A DNA stretch of 64,000 bases from Sisyra terminalis (GCA_958496175.1 OY292274.1:56802630-56866629); one strand, 5' to 3'. Positions 10,590 through 22,799 are shown, numbered from the stretch's first letter. Notes: generated by a model from the sequence alone, not told the origin. Translations and numbers: made by a program.

Positions 10590-11090
10590 ACTTAAAATCT
10601 CAATTGGCAATTGAATCAAAGTCAACGCTGTTGGCACCCTTGGCACCAAAGATTTATGATTTTCAGAGTTTAATAACATTTCACTTACTTGAATATAAGA
10701 ATTGTTATCTTGATAAGTTGAGCACTATTTAAATTATCACTTAGATCACTTTTTGACTTTTAATCAAATGAAATTAATTTTTCATGAACAAATAAAGGAT
10801 GCATAAGTCAAGCAATGCACTAACATCTGACAACATCAAACAAAACACACAATCTAACGCAAGAGGCGCTATTAGCCAATAGGATTGCAAGATTTAGCGA
10901 TTTTCATTTGTTTTGATTGTTGAAATTTTGAAAATTTGATAAAACCGCTCCCATGATTAATGCAGTGCCATCTAAAATGTATATACCCAGACTAAATTCA
11001 AAGGCGATTGACATTAAGCGCGAAAGTGGATTTTAATTTAAATTTATTTTTTTACTATGAATTGTACTCTTTCAAAAAATCTGAAAAAAA
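10590..11090 (+). repeat. Dispersed repeat, copy 1 (partner at 41235-41720, inverted)
   Basis: About 450-500 bp match the reverse complement of 41235-41720. Landmarks shared by both are CTTGAATATAAGAATTGTTA, CACTATTTAAATTATCACTT, AAGTCAAGCAATGCA, ATTAGCCAAT-GGATT and, near the end, TTAAGCGCG-AAGTG. Differences are scattered substitutions and small gaps. There is no coding frame, so it is probably the non-coding part (an LTR, UTR or MITE) of an unrecognised transposable element. The boundaries are approximate. Confidence 0.8.
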
Positions 11091-11236
11091 TCAGACATTG
11101 TAAAGATAGTATATAAAACTTTAAAAAAATATTTATAGTGTTATTAAAATTGCTTCATAATTAAAATTCTTAATAATAATATAAGGATCACGGGTAATTG
11201 GAAACACAGTAAAATCAATTTAAAAAATTATTGATT

Positions 11237-11274
11237 CGCTACGTTTCGTCTTTATTCTTAAGACTTTATCAAGC
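11237..11274 (-). ncRNA. Hammerhead-ribozyme-like motif with C3-G8 changed to U3-A8
   Basis: The minus strand reads GC, TTGATAA, one extra A, GTCTT - 7-nt loop - AAGAC, GAAAC, GTAGC. Stem II is 5 base pairs. GAAAC is followed by the palindrome ACGT and A17 (11240), and GC/GC starts stem I. C3 is T (11272) and G8 is A (11267), so the Watson-Crick pair of the catalytic core is kept as U-A. As in the other copies, there is one extra base between A9 and stem II. It is probably the end of a third Penelope-type family. Confidence 0.5.
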
Positions 11275-11290
11275 TATGAAAAATATTATA

Positions 11291-14200
11291 ATAATTAACA
11301 ACATATATAAACATACTTTACATGACAGATAACAAAATAATATTATTTCAAACTAACTTCAAAAATGTCTAAATGATTTAATTCTAATGATTTAATGAAT
11401 GATTTAATGAAATCTAATGGTCAAATCTAAATGATATTATTATTGTTGTTATTTATCTGGAATTGAACCTTACAAAAAAAAAATGGATTAAAATTCTTTT
11501 TATGGAGTTTATAAGGCTACTAGGGGACCAGGTGAACTTCGTACCAACTAAAATTGAATTGCAAAAATTAATTGATATCGGTAATATTACCACATTTTTA
11601 ACTATAAATATAAATATAATTAAATACATATTTTTTAAACTCTAATTTTATTTTATATATTTAGATTCATCCCTATCAGAACTTTGAGCATTTTAAAACC
11701 CATATCCATACAAAAATTCACAAAATCTCACTTATTCATGAGTTTTTAGACATATCGATAATTCTAAATACATTTTGGTTAGTTAAACACAACATTTTGT
11801 ATCCCTCGAAATTGTATTGTTCTTTTGGTCAATTCGCTTCTCAGGTTCGATTAGTCAGGACTGGATGCAAACTGGGAATGTTCCTATTTATTTCACTACC
11901 TTTTTAACCAGAATATTTGTTTTTTTTTTACCAATTAATACTTCAGCACATAGTTAAGGTGGTTCACCTTTCTATATTAGAATAATGTAGCTGTTTGAAT
12001 GTACCACTATGTTATCCCGATCTTACTTTCATCCTTTCTGTACTATAGTTTAGATTGAACTATAATTCTTAAGCCATCGTACAGTGTGTAATACATAAGG
12101 ATTTGTTTGATGAATTGGTTTCTCTTCTTTTGGTATACTCTTCATTTCATTGTAAATATATTGCTCTTTTTTCTGATTTTAAAATTACGAATGAAGGTTA
12201 AAACATATTTTTTTTAAATTAATTTTTCGATCCTGTAGTGACCCTATTTGTCACCTGGTATCCATAATAGTTTTGATGGTTTTGATTTTCTTGTCGTTGC
12301 TTAGTAGTTTCTGATTTTTAAAATAATTTCTACCCTATCACTACTCTTTACACTTTTTACGCATTTGCTACTAAAAAAAAAACGTTTCTTGTTTTTTCAC
12401 TTATAATTTTTTTAAAAGAACTAGTTGAAATATTAACCTGAAATTTCCAGAATTCTAATAATTTACTTATACATTCATATAAAACTTTTAAAGTATCATT
12501 AAAATGTCTTTTCGCGGACGGCTCAACTTACATGGCCTAAGGTCCTTTAATTAAATTTTTTTCGCCCTAAATTAGTCACAGATATCGTTAAAAATTTTAT
12601 ATATAACCTCAACTAAGACTTATTTCATGCTCGATGAAATTCTATTCAAAAATAAAAAAACAAATCTTAGTCTTTGGCGCAAAACTATAAAACGATTAAT
12701 ATTAATTAAAAACAGCCATTTATCTTTCCTCAAAAAATCAATAATTTTTAGTTAATTTTACGGTTGGAGCCGGTTAGTCAGATTCGCTAATTATACGTAA
12801 TATATAATGTTGTTATTTGTCACTTTCCTTGAGGAAATGTATTTATAGTATTTTAATTACTATCTTCTGAATGTTTAATTATTCATAATCGTTTTCAAAA
12901 TCTGTGACATTACTAAACGACAAATGAGTACCAAAAAACGTCTTAGAATTATGTTACAAAAATGTTTAACCAAAGGATTTTTTATTTTGAAATTTATAAT
13001 TTATCATAAATTTTCAATGTTCAAAACAATAAAATTTGCAATTTATCCGCGAATAAACTTAATCAAAGAAACTAAACATAAATTATTCATTTTATTGCCT
13101 ATTTTTTTATTGTTTTAATAAAAAAAAATATTTTAATTGCTTTTTTGATTTAGTAGCTCACATTATATTTGATTAAAATACTTATCATCAAATCAGAAAT
13201 ATTATTTTTTTTTTGAATATAAATAAAAAGAACCACGATTTGTCAAGTAGGTAATTTTAATACTGTGGTTTTATTTTCATGCTGTTACAATTAATTAAGG
13301 TTATAGTTATTTATATAGGAAAAGTTTTTAATTTAATAATTAATTTGAATAAGTTAACTAAGGTCAATAGAATTTATTTTATATTAAAAATATGTCCTTT
13401 TTAATTTGTTTATATCACACATAGGTATTTAGAAAAAATATTTATAGTAAAAATGCTATATTTTTATCTTTTATATTTTAAATCTACCATCAACCAATTC
13501 TGTTGCTTTCACACTCATTTCTTTGACTGCTTTTATGAATACGTTTATGAGCTGTTAATAATTTATACTCACCATGTGTTAATTATTAACGACCTTTTAA
13601 GATTATTAAAATCTTCTTTTTTTTAATTATAACTTTTTCAGAAAATTATAAAAATTCTCCATTTTTTTATGAAACATAGGTAGGTTGAATTTTAGCAGAT
13701 TGGCTCAGGATGTAAATATTTCTAAATCAAGCATCAAACTAATAAACAAAGGTGAACATATAATAATTCAAAATAAAAAAAGAGCAAAAGAAAAAGAAAA
13801 TAGGAACAGAAAAAAAAAATCATCGAAATGTATATAATTACTAAGAACGATTTGTAGTCAGTCAGAATTTAGATCTATCTATGGATCTATCCATCTACCT
13901 TGATTTTTGGTAGGTAAGAACCACCCACTTGAAATACAAAACCTCCATAACTAATCAAAAGGCTCACATCTTTTATAAAAATAATACTTCGACTTCCCAA
14001 CACTAAATGCACCTGTTCATAACTATGTCTTTCTAGTCCCGCGCTTCTCAAACGATTAACAAAGTAACAAGCACAAATATCTAAAATAAAAAAAAAAAAT
14101 GAAAAGAAGATCTGTTGAAGATATAGGAATAGAAAACATTTAGGAAACCAGATGAACCAAAAAAAATGTCCTTCTATTCAATTTTGTAAAGAAATATCTT

Positions 14201-14799
14201 TTGAATTTTTCACCTTTGATTGTAATAAATTATACGAAGAACGTTTTCATCTTTATTATTTTGGAAGAACTATGACGACTATGACTAAATAACACTTTTT
14301 TATCAAACCCTAAATTATATGTAGATTTTAAATGTCTAATAAATTTAATTTCTATTCACTCTACGAAAAAATTGTACCTACATAGAAATATTAATTTTTT
14401 TACTCGTAAAATATATAATCAATAATAATTCTATTTGAATGTATAAAAATAATATTAAAATCAAAATTGATATTATTTATTTTTGGTTCTAGAAAATATA
14501 GCTATACATATAGTGCCACAAATAAGCACAGATAAAAATTAAGTATTAGCAATTCTACATCGAATTTCCAATCAAAAAACTCGTATGAAAAATTGTTTTT
14601 CTACGCCCTTTTTTATTTGGGGAAATAATTTGGTTATTTTTTATTCTTATAATTGAAAAATGGAAGATTTTTTTAGTTTATTTTTTTTTATCATAAAAAG
14701 TTAAAAACTTAAAAAAAAATGCAAGTATTTTTTCGCAATAAATTATGCCTCATTTAATCAAAACTTGAAGAATTATTTAATCGCATATGTTCTAGTTGA
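11291..14799. other. AT-rich non-coding DNA
   Basis: Frames at 11463-11645 and 12924-13118 are low-complexity Ile/Lys/Phe-rich and look like chance. No element ends were recognised. Confidence 0.5.
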
Positions 14800-15075
14800 C
14801 ATGTTCCAGTGATTTATCAGATTGCCCTGAATGTTCTGTCCCCCAAATATGTAATAATACAATAACATGTATTTGATAAAACTGGATATGTACAATAGTA
14901 ATACAAGGAACATGTATCTGTCACAGGACATGTCTCAGGAAACACTTGGGGAGGCAAAGCGGGTAGCAATAATTCGCCGCCTTCCACATTCCAGGGGTTC
15001 AGCACCCCCATAGGGGACTCAGCGAGCTACTGTCGGAATTCGCTTTATCAGATCGTAGAGCCAAGAGCTGGGATT
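14800..15075. other. GC-richer island, possible regulatory element
   Basis: The stretch around 14930-15070 contains several non-AT words (GGGGAGGCAAAGCGGG, TTCGCCGCCTTCC, AGGGGTTCAGCACCCCC) in otherwise AT-rich DNA. A minus-strand frame of 64 codons (14817-15011) is rich in Pro, Cys and Leu but has no known domain or splice context. Confidence 0.3.
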
Positions 15076-15208
15076 ATCGCTCATTATATAACTACATTAG
15101 AATATAAATTATTTTTTCTCCAAAAAGCTCATATTGATATCGGCGTATAGTACTATTTTTTTTTATTTAACATTATAATTTTTGAAAAAGCCATAAGAGA
15201 AATTAAAT

Positions 15209-15544
15209 TTATTTATTGTTGTTTCTAATAAAAATAGTTTCGTGGTAGTATACTACTAGGGAAAATTTTAATTTAAATTTGAAAACGAAATTATTGGCGT
15301 CATTTAAATAGACGGAGTGAATCCAAGCACAAAAGATGTGACTATGACAGAAATGTTGTAATATTAACAGAAGTCTCAAGAAGACAACTGGTAACATGAA
15401 CACAGGAGCCCCCAGGATCACCAAACGCTTTTGATAACAAGTACATGTTGGAATGCCGTTAACTTTCCTCATAGCGCGATCTCCATACTTTTGCATGCAC
15501 ACATCCCACACCCCAACTACGAAATACGTTCCCAACTTGTTCAA
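15209..15544 (-). CDS. Unrecognised 111-codon frame, doubtful
   Basis: An uninterrupted minus-strand frame starts MNKLGTYFVVGVWDVCMQKY and has a Leu/Phe-rich middle (GAPVFMLPVVFLRLLLILQH) that could be a membrane segment. It ends in AT-rich codons. There is no recognised family, no clear promoter, and no good start context. An overlapping plus-strand frame (15431-15658) is of similar quality, so neither is convincing. A chance frame in a slightly GC-richer segment is the simplest reading. Confidence 0.12.
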   Translation of the reverse strand: MNKLGTYFVVGVWDVCMQKYGDRAMRKVNGIPTCTCYQKRLVILGAPVFMLPVVFLRLLLILQHFCHSHIFCAWIHSVYLNDANNFVFKFKLKFSLVVYYHETIFIRNNNK

Positions 15545-15659
15545 TTTTCATTTGAAATTGCTTCAAGAACCACATTCAGTGTTATATTAAACATATTTGA
15601 TGCATTTCTCAGCATTTCTTTTTCCTCCATTATTTATTACATAAAACCTACCCTTTAAC

Positions 15660-17319
15660 CAATATTTTACTGTTTAACAACAAAACACAAAAAGGTTTTT
15701 TGAATTTTTTGAAAAATGCGTTAGTCTTATACCCTTTTAAAAACACCTGTAAATGATTTTAATCCGAAATATTTTATTCTGACAAATAAAATGGCAGATA
15801 TAGGTGCAGGGATGTAGATAAAGGTTTGCTTTTCACCACACTGGAAATTGTATTTCAAACCCTTGTAGATAACCGCCTCTGATAGACCCAACACTCGTAT
15901 GTCAGGTGGCAGATACACAGAAAAGACAATGAATATGAAGGCGAGTTTATTTATGAAGGGATGATGTAAGCCAATCTTATTAATTTAGGGCTGGTTTTTT
16001 AGTTATGAAATTAAGGCAAATATATCAAAAATAAATAAATAAAAATACCTATACATGAATAACGTTTGAACTTTTTGAACTTTGAACATTTCCTACCAAA
16101 ATTTTTTAAGATACTATTGTTTTGGTTTTATGGAGAAAAAAACCATTCTTATTAGTTATGTGATAATTTATTTAGTTGTGAAATTTAAGCAAATATATCA
16201 AAAATAAACAAATAAAAATTCCCATAAGTGATAATAATAAGATATAATTGTTTTCGTGTAATGATTAATCAATTTCTATTATTTTAAACAACATATTCCT
16301 TAAATGCTTGTACACTGTATAGTCTAAACTCTAAAGAATAAAAAAATCACACAATATTTTTCTTTTTTTAGACGACACCAGAAAACATAAAAACATTGGA
16401 CCTAAGCGGATGTTCACTTTTCTTGGAAACCATTCATACAATTTTAATAATTTGTAGTTTTTTTATCGTTAAATTGGCACTGAAGTAGCGAAGGAGTAAA
16501 ATGTTTTCGACTTTTTAAATGATGCAATTTTAAATGGTTTTTTGCTGACACTTTTCTTCCTTTCTTTTATCTTCATTTTAGTAGCTTCTAGTACTCACAG
16601 CTCCTATAGAAACTAAGAACTCATGAAATGCACCAAATTCACCAAAATGGGAATTGTATGATTCCCAAGGAAAGTGGAGACTCATTCGACAAAAATTTTT
16701 AAGGTTTTCTTTTATATGAAAATTCGATGTTCGTATAATACCAACAATTATAAACACATAGACACTTTACATCAATTTCTTCCTTGTTTTTCGATATACG
16801 AGTGTATACTTCTGCAATTGCATAATATTTTCTTAATATTATAGATAAAAATCAATAAATATCAAAATTATTTAAAAGTTATAAAAAATTTATTAAACTT
16901 TGATTAGTTATAAAGTACAACAATAAAACAAATTTAAAAGTAGATAAATAAAGAAAGAAGTAGCGGAACATAAAGTAAGATGAGATTAATTTAAAGTAAT
17001 CTTGTAAGATAATAAGTACATGTACAGTATAATTTTTAAAAGAGCAGCGAAAGTTAAACAGTTTAAATTACCAATTTTTCTAGGTAAAAGTAAAAGTTTT
17101 ATATCTCAAAGTGAAGGTAAGCATTACTTTTTTTATGATGAAATTAAATCCGAAGATGAGATGAAAATGAGAAGATAATGAATAAGAAAACTCGAAAAAT
17201 AAGTAGAGAAAATATTTTTTTTAAAAAAAAATTATTACACATAAATTTTAACAACAAAACAACAACAAAATCAACAAAAGTTTAAACAGTTTGGAATAAA
17301 AAAATAGTCTGACTAGACT
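15660..17319. other. AT-rich DNA downstream of the cuticle-type gene
   Basis: This holds the 3' flank of the minus-strand gene ending at 17320. The first clear AATAAA on that strand is at about 16890-16895, some 425 bp past the stop, so the true cleavage site is uncertain. Nothing else was recognised. Confidence 0.45.
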
Positions 17320-17914
17320 TTAATATTTCCATCCATGGGAGCCATGGGACTTGGCTGGGACGTGATGGTATACGTGTTTGTAGACAGGCACGTGGACAGG
17401 ATATGGTTTTGGAATTGGAACAGTTACGTGTTTTTCCACCTCAATTTTGTATGGTTTTTCAACCGGGTACGGTACTGGTTTTTCCACTGTGTATGGGACT
17501 TTTTTTTCCACTTCTTGTGTAACAAGTTTGTATATGGGAACAGACACGGGTTGTGGAACATTAACATGGACTGGATATGGTTGTGGTACGGGTACTTTAA
17601 TCACTTGCGGTACAGGAACAGGTACTGCATGCGGTACGGGAACGCCAATTTTTTTGTAAACAGTATAGTAACTTGGCTTGCTATGTTCAACAGTATGAGT
17701 TGGAATATTGTGGTCATTACCACTAGACTCGTATCCGGAATCACCACCGCCACCCCCGTATCCGCCACCCCCGTATCCACCACCTTCACTTTCATAGCCA
17801 GCGTTAACGGACGCTATCAAAACAAGAGCAGAAACAATCTGAAAGGATAACAATATGAATAAAATTTTCAACCGAAATTATCTTTATAGAAGTACTACTT
17901 ACAAACAGCTTCAT
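17320..17914 (-). CDS. Secreted Gly-rich / Val-Pro-rich cuticle-type protein (two exons)
   Basis: The coding exons are 17914-17903 (ATG AAG CTG TTT) and 17838-17320, joined across a 64-bp intron with donor GTAAGT and acceptor CCTTTCAG, phase 0. The product has 176 residues. Residues 1-17 (MKLFIVSALVLIASVNA) are a signal peptide. Residues 18-46 are Gly/Tyr/Ser-rich with GGGYGGGGYGGGG. Residues 68-160 are built from VPVP, PYPVHV, VEKPVPYPVEK and similar units, and the tail is His-rich (HVYHHVPAKSHGSHGWKY). No chitin-binding Rebers-Riddiford consensus is visible, so it fits low-complexity cuticle or eggshell/matrix proteins rather than the CPR family. An in-frame ATG inside the intron (17871) would give an unspliced protein, but the splice sites and better signal peptide favour the 4-codon first exon. 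The exact family is not certain. Confidence 0.88.
17839..17902 (-). other. Intron of the cuticle-type gene
   Basis: The donor is TTT|GTAAGTAGT and the acceptor ATCCTTTCAG|ATT; the length is 64 bp. A tiny first exon that encodes the first residues of the signal peptide is the usual structure of insect cuticle-protein genes. Confidence 0.85.
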
Positions 17915-17953
17915 TTTTTACGATATAACTTCTTGTTTAGGATAAATACTTGA

Positions 17954-18006
17954 AACTGACGTTTGATATATTGATGAATTGTGTTAGGAAGTTGTTACCT
18001 TATATA
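17954..18006 (-). promoter_or_regulatory. Core promoter of the cuticle-type gene
   Basis: On the minus strand, TATATAAGG lies at 18006-17998. Thirty-one bases downstream, TTCATC has a possible +1 A at 17975, giving a 61-nt leader. A perfect initiator TCAGTT lies further down, with +1 A at 17957, but it is about 49 bp from the TATA box, so it would have to act alone. No DPE was needed to explain the start. Confidence 0.6.
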
Positions 18007-18240
18007 TGAAAAGATTCAGTTTGCGGTGGGGTTTTCCGTCACTACTGGAACACATCGGAAATGCCTGAGGCACTTTCGTTGTAGTAGTGAAAGGTATCTG
18101 CATTAGTACATACCATTCAGAGCAGAATAATTTGATTATATCAAACAAAGACAATTCACCAACCGCAGCATCAATTTCATATACTAGTATCTCTATTAGC
18201 CACGTTCATCACAATCTTTTACATTTCGCTGTCTTAAATC
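18007..18240. other. Upstream flank of the cuticle-type gene
   Basis: This is moderately GC-richer than its surroundings, for example TTGCGGTGGGGTTTTCCGTC at 18020-18039 and GGAAATGCCTGAGGCACTTTC around 18057. It probably contains proximal control elements, but no specific factor site could be assigned. Confidence 0.3.
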
Positions 18241-19663
18241 TCATTATTGTAGCATAATACATAATCTTATGTCGCTGCCGAGACCCGTATTCTTTTTCGG
18301 AAATATTATTTTTAGTCTTTTTTTAAAAGAAAGTTTTTTGATAATGGCAAACATATATTTTGAAATGAATTCGGAAGTACATGCTTTAAAAATCGATTGA
18401 TTTTTTTTTTCTTTGGAGAGGTCATTGCATTGCAGGCGAACGAAAAAAATGTAATTGATTATATTTAAATTACTATATCGATTATTCAATTTTGTACCAA
18501 ATAATTAAAGGTAAGCGTAGAAATCACTATTACACGGTTCATTGAGTATGAAAATAATCTCTTAACAGAATTTACGTTTAAGCACAAAATCAACTATCAA
18601 ATTTTAACCGAATACTTTTTTGTCATTTAAATTTTTCCAACGGTTAAAATAGCATTTATTTAAATTGTCGGTAGTTAAAATAAGCTAGTAGGTAATACTA
18701 GGTTTTATTTTTACAAATAATTGAGTAAAATTGAAGAAATGATATGTGTGCTATTGATTGGGTAAACAAGAAACAATTAATATTTATTATGGAGTACTGA
18801 AACAAAAGGATTTTTACTTGATATAGTAGAAGGGAACGACGGAAGATTGCAAAAATAGGAAAACAGACAGGTTGAAGATGGACCCTAGACCCATTAAAAG
18901 ATGAAGATTTCATTAGGGGTAGACGACACTAGGTGAAAGAATTCAACCACACGGGAATAGTTGAACCCGGAATGGAAAGGTAGCAGTACGAACATAAAAG
19001 GACCTTATTTATAATTGATATACAGCACAATATTTAAGAGATATTTTCGTTTTCGTCATTAAATACATTTTTTGACATTTGTACCCCAAATTTGTAAGAC
19101 CTAAAAGTTGATTGGCCGCCAATGCTTAGAATAAGCACCTAATGAAGGAAAAACCTTTGTTGAAACATTGTTCCATGCACAAATTATAACTGAGTCTTTT
19201 ATGTCCTCATTTTCGTTACCTAGGTCAATAAATTACGCTGAACAATAAAATCGAATCAAAATCTGAGTAATTATTTTCATATTTCGGTATAAGTTCTTGT
19301 TTTCACAAAAAATGCCATTGAATTAGTTTGGTTTTTCATTACTTCTAAATTGCTAGAAGAAGCAATATTTTTTCATTTATAAGAGCACAATTTATAAAAT
19401 TGTTTGAGTTCTTCAATTTTTATTTAAATTCTCAAAAATAATTCTACATTTTCATTTAATTAAGCTATTACAATTATAAACACGAAATACCTTAAATTCT
19501 TGGTTTTTAAGTTATTAGATATAAAGACTTTCTTCGAAGCATAGTTTGAATGAAAGATAGTTTAATTCGACAGTAAAAATGTCTGATTTAATTGAAAAAA
19601 ACAAAAGTCGATTTGCTGCTTTTTGTGTAGCCCTTTATAAGGCTACAGCTTTAAAGTTAATTA
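18241..19663. other. AT-rich non-coding DNA
   Basis: Frames at 18244-18489 and 18698-18913 (minus) have no domains. A less AT-rich block at 18830-18990 gives short fragments in every frame but no recognised protein. Confidence 0.45.
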
Positions 19664-19671
19664 GTTTAAAG

Positions 19672-19837
19672 TAGGGTTGTTTGGACAGTATGAGGTCTTC
19701 AGGTTGCATGCGGCTGGTGAAGTCAAATAAAATAAGCATAAGATATCAAATGAAAAAATACAGTTTGTTTATGCCACCCTCATAACTAAAATTTTATTCA
19801 TGGTGGCTTTTGAGCCACTCGAAGTTGGACAGCCCTG
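19672..19837. mobile_element. hAT-like MITE
   Basis: The right end, read inward on the minus strand, is CAGGGCTGTCCAACTTCGAG, a typical hAT terminal sequence. The left end TAGGGTTGTTTGGACAG is a degraded counterpart. The flanking 8-mers GTTTAAAG and ATTAAGAG agree at five positions. The interior includes TTGCATGCGGCTGG and GAGCCACTCG, words common in this class. There is no coding capacity. Confidence 0.4.
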
Positions 19838-20494
19838 ATTAAGAGCGTTGGATCCATATCAGTAAAATCAGAGTTGAAAAATTTGATAGTGTATACTTGA
19901 GTGGAATGTGGGAATAGTCTACATAAATTTGGTATGTTTAAGAGTATATTTCCATTAATTTTGAAATTTTACAAATGTAAGTACTTTCCTACTCAAATAT
20001 CAAACTCAACTTCACGTTGGTCTACCGTTGTGAACAAATGGAGCCTTAGTGACTGGTGACCCTTGGTATAACCCTTCCCCGAAAGTATAGGAAATGATAT
20101 CTTTCGTTAAGCAGATTGAAAGAAGGCAAAGGGAACCCACCTTTGGATGATTGTATAATTTTTCATTAGTTTAAAAAAGGTTAAAAAAGTTCTTCGGGAT
20201 GAACTGATTTGAAACTGAACATGCAAAGTCAAAGTAGATCTAAGTCAAAGTCAAAGTAACTACCAGGACAAACCCGTAAATAAAGCTCAGAATCGTAACA
20301 AAGATGGACACTAACGTCCCAAATCGCTAATACTCACGGTTCTCAGTAAAGAGAAAACCGCGAAAGAACAATTAGTTTAAACTCAAATTTGGATCCATAA
20401 AACGGTTTTCTAAAATACTCGATTCGAAATTGTTACATATATGATTATATTTTGATGTAATACCAAATAGGTTTTTAATATTTTTTTCCTATTA

Positions 20495-20780
20495 GGGGCC
20501 ATTCATTATGTTCATTATGTCGGTAGAGTGAGAAAAACACATTTTTACGTAACACTTTGTAAATCAAAATTCAATTTTAAGACTCTAATTCCATTTAGAA
20601 TTTCGAATGGTTGTCTTCATTTTATAGTGTAGGTACATGGTAATTTAAATCTGATTTCAAAAATTTTATTTGAAGAAGGAGATAGAATGAATGAGTTCAA
20701 GGAATCTAATGTATCCTTACATGGGGGAAGGAGGGTCAAAAATCACCAAAATTATCCTTATGTAAGTAATGAATGGTCCC
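20495..20780. mobile_element. PIF/Harbinger-like MITE with TTA target duplication
   Basis: The ends are GGGGCCATTCATTA and TAATGAATGGTCCC, inverted repeats of about 14 bp with one mismatch. TTA flanks both sides (20492-20494 and 20781-20783), the 3-bp target typical of the PIF/Harbinger superfamily. The 286-bp interior is non-coding and contains CATGGGGGAAGGAGGGTCAA near the right end. The superfamily is inferred from the target site only. Confidence 0.6.
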
Positions 20781-20783
20781 TTA

Positions 20784-22799
20784 TACTAATATTTGATTCA
20801 GAGCACATAGCTTACGTACATTAGGTATGGATTTCATGAAATTATAGCTTTTAAGGTTTGAAGCTTTTTTAAATTAGTTTTAATTACAAGCTATTACGGG
20901 AATTCCAATACTGCTTGGCATTTGTTGATGCTAGTCTTTTATAGAACAGCCTAATCAATTTTCGTAATGTGAGGACGTTTTATACTTTTTAAGTAAGTAA
21001 TTATACTATAGGTTCAACTTACAGTAACTACACAAGTATTAATAAACATAATGGAAATAAAACATAAAAATAATAAAATAAAATAATGAAAGAATAACCC
21101 CTTAGCAGCGCATGCGCAATTCATTGCGAAAACTAAATGTAGTTAAGTAACAAGTAGACACAATAAACCAATTAATAATTGTTAAAATTCGAAAATAAAT
21201 ATAAAAAGATGAGACAAGTCAATGAACTACGCAGCTAAGAAAACAAAATGCTTATCTAATATAACAAAATAACTTGTTTTCAAGATTACAAAGTTGTACT
21301 GGGTCACGATAATTTGTCATAGTTTTTATAAGAGAAGGTGTTTCTAATGAAAGTAAATTGATATTTTAGCTGCATTACGGGTTTATTTTAGTTAAAAATA
21401 TATATCTGAATGAATGTGTGACTCGTGATCGATTCTTATCGATTTCTGGTTATTCCATAAATTATTATCAGCTGTTTCATATTACCGGAAATAATTAACA
21501 CAAACATTTAAAACATTTTATCGTTGTTTTTTTTTTTTTTGGAGGAAAATTTTATATTTTTTTCAACACCAAACTTTAGATTAGAGAAAAAAACACATAG
21601 TTACTAAGTATATTGGTTTGACTATAAAATTAACGTGTTTAACGAAACTATAGTTTTTGCTAATTTAAATTGAGATTATGAAAAGAGAATGGCCAAGTTC
21701 GAGATAATATACAATTTTGATTAATGATACCTACGGTCAGTGGACTTATTATTGTTTAGTTCATCGTTAGGTAGTGAATGGCATCGAAACAGATGTAAGG
21801 GGATTCAGAAGTTGCCATAATTATACTTGCACCTTCACTTATTACATTTTTACTTTCGTTCTTCCATTTCGAGCCAACAAATAAAAAATACAATCGAAAC
21901 AAATAAAACAAAATCAATTTCGATTTCAGTTAAAATATGATTGAGAATGTCATTGTCATTTCGACAAAAATAAATGAGTAAGCCTGCAGAGTAATAGAGC
22001 AAACAAATTGAGGAAAACTGAAACGAAAATATAAATCAATAAACTATAAAAAGATGTTTGGTTAGAAAGGTTTGTCTTATAGATTTTATTTTAATTTATA
22101 ATAAGTTTTTTTTCTTTTCAAGAGATTTGTTCAAGAGTTGTTGAGATGTTAAAAGTTAAGAGGATAAATACCGTTACTTTTGTACAGGTGTCTAAACAAT
22201 GTTAAAGTACCTATAGATATGTTGGAAAACTTGTACAGTTTTCGGAAAAAAAATAATTATATTTAATAAAAGAAATTATCATAATTTCCCTAATTAAGTA
22301 TAAAAAATAAGTATTATAGAAATATTTAGTTTTTTAATTAAAGCTCCCAAAGGTTACAACAAAATTAATCAAAATACATAGAAGATATCAATCACTAAAT
22401 AAGAAATTCGGAACAGCCGAGAAGTGGTTGCGGTATTTAGTAGGTAAATGTAAGTTTGAATAATAATTTTTACTAACGTCATAGATAGGAAATCAATTAC
22501 ATCCGAGTTGGACTTAATAATATTTTACTGCAATAGTTATTGAATTTTGAATGGGTAATTGGATAAAATTAGTTCGCAAAAACTAATGGAGAGTGGTTAT
22601 TATAAACTTTGATTTATATAAAAAATAAAATGTAAGTATATCAGTATCACAAAATAACAGACATGATTTTTACTTGCAAAAAGTATGTGCCTTGTTATTA
22701 TCTATTGGTGAAAGTTAATATAATTTCTTAGTTTTATTTTTTTAAGTATTATTATTATTGCAAGTTTACTATAGAATCATAATTTTAAATTGGCATTTT
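20784..22799. other. AT-rich non-coding DNA
   Basis: No supported genes, RNA genes or element ends. A poly-T run lies at 21527-21540. Confidence 0.5.

Noticed and set aside
17447..17659. Thr/Gly/Cys-rich plus-strand frame
   Set aside because: It is another antisense shadow of the VPVP repeats.
17335..17850. 171-codon plus-strand frame opposite the cuticle-type gene
   Set aside because: It is the antisense shadow of the repetitive Val-Pro coding exon, gives a Trp/Phe/Tyr-rich nonsense protein, and has no splice or promoter support.
17839..17871. In-frame ATG inside the intron as the start of the cuticle-type protein
   Set aside because: It gives a poorer signal peptide, lies between good donor and acceptor sites, and the 4-codon first exon is the normal structure for this gene type.
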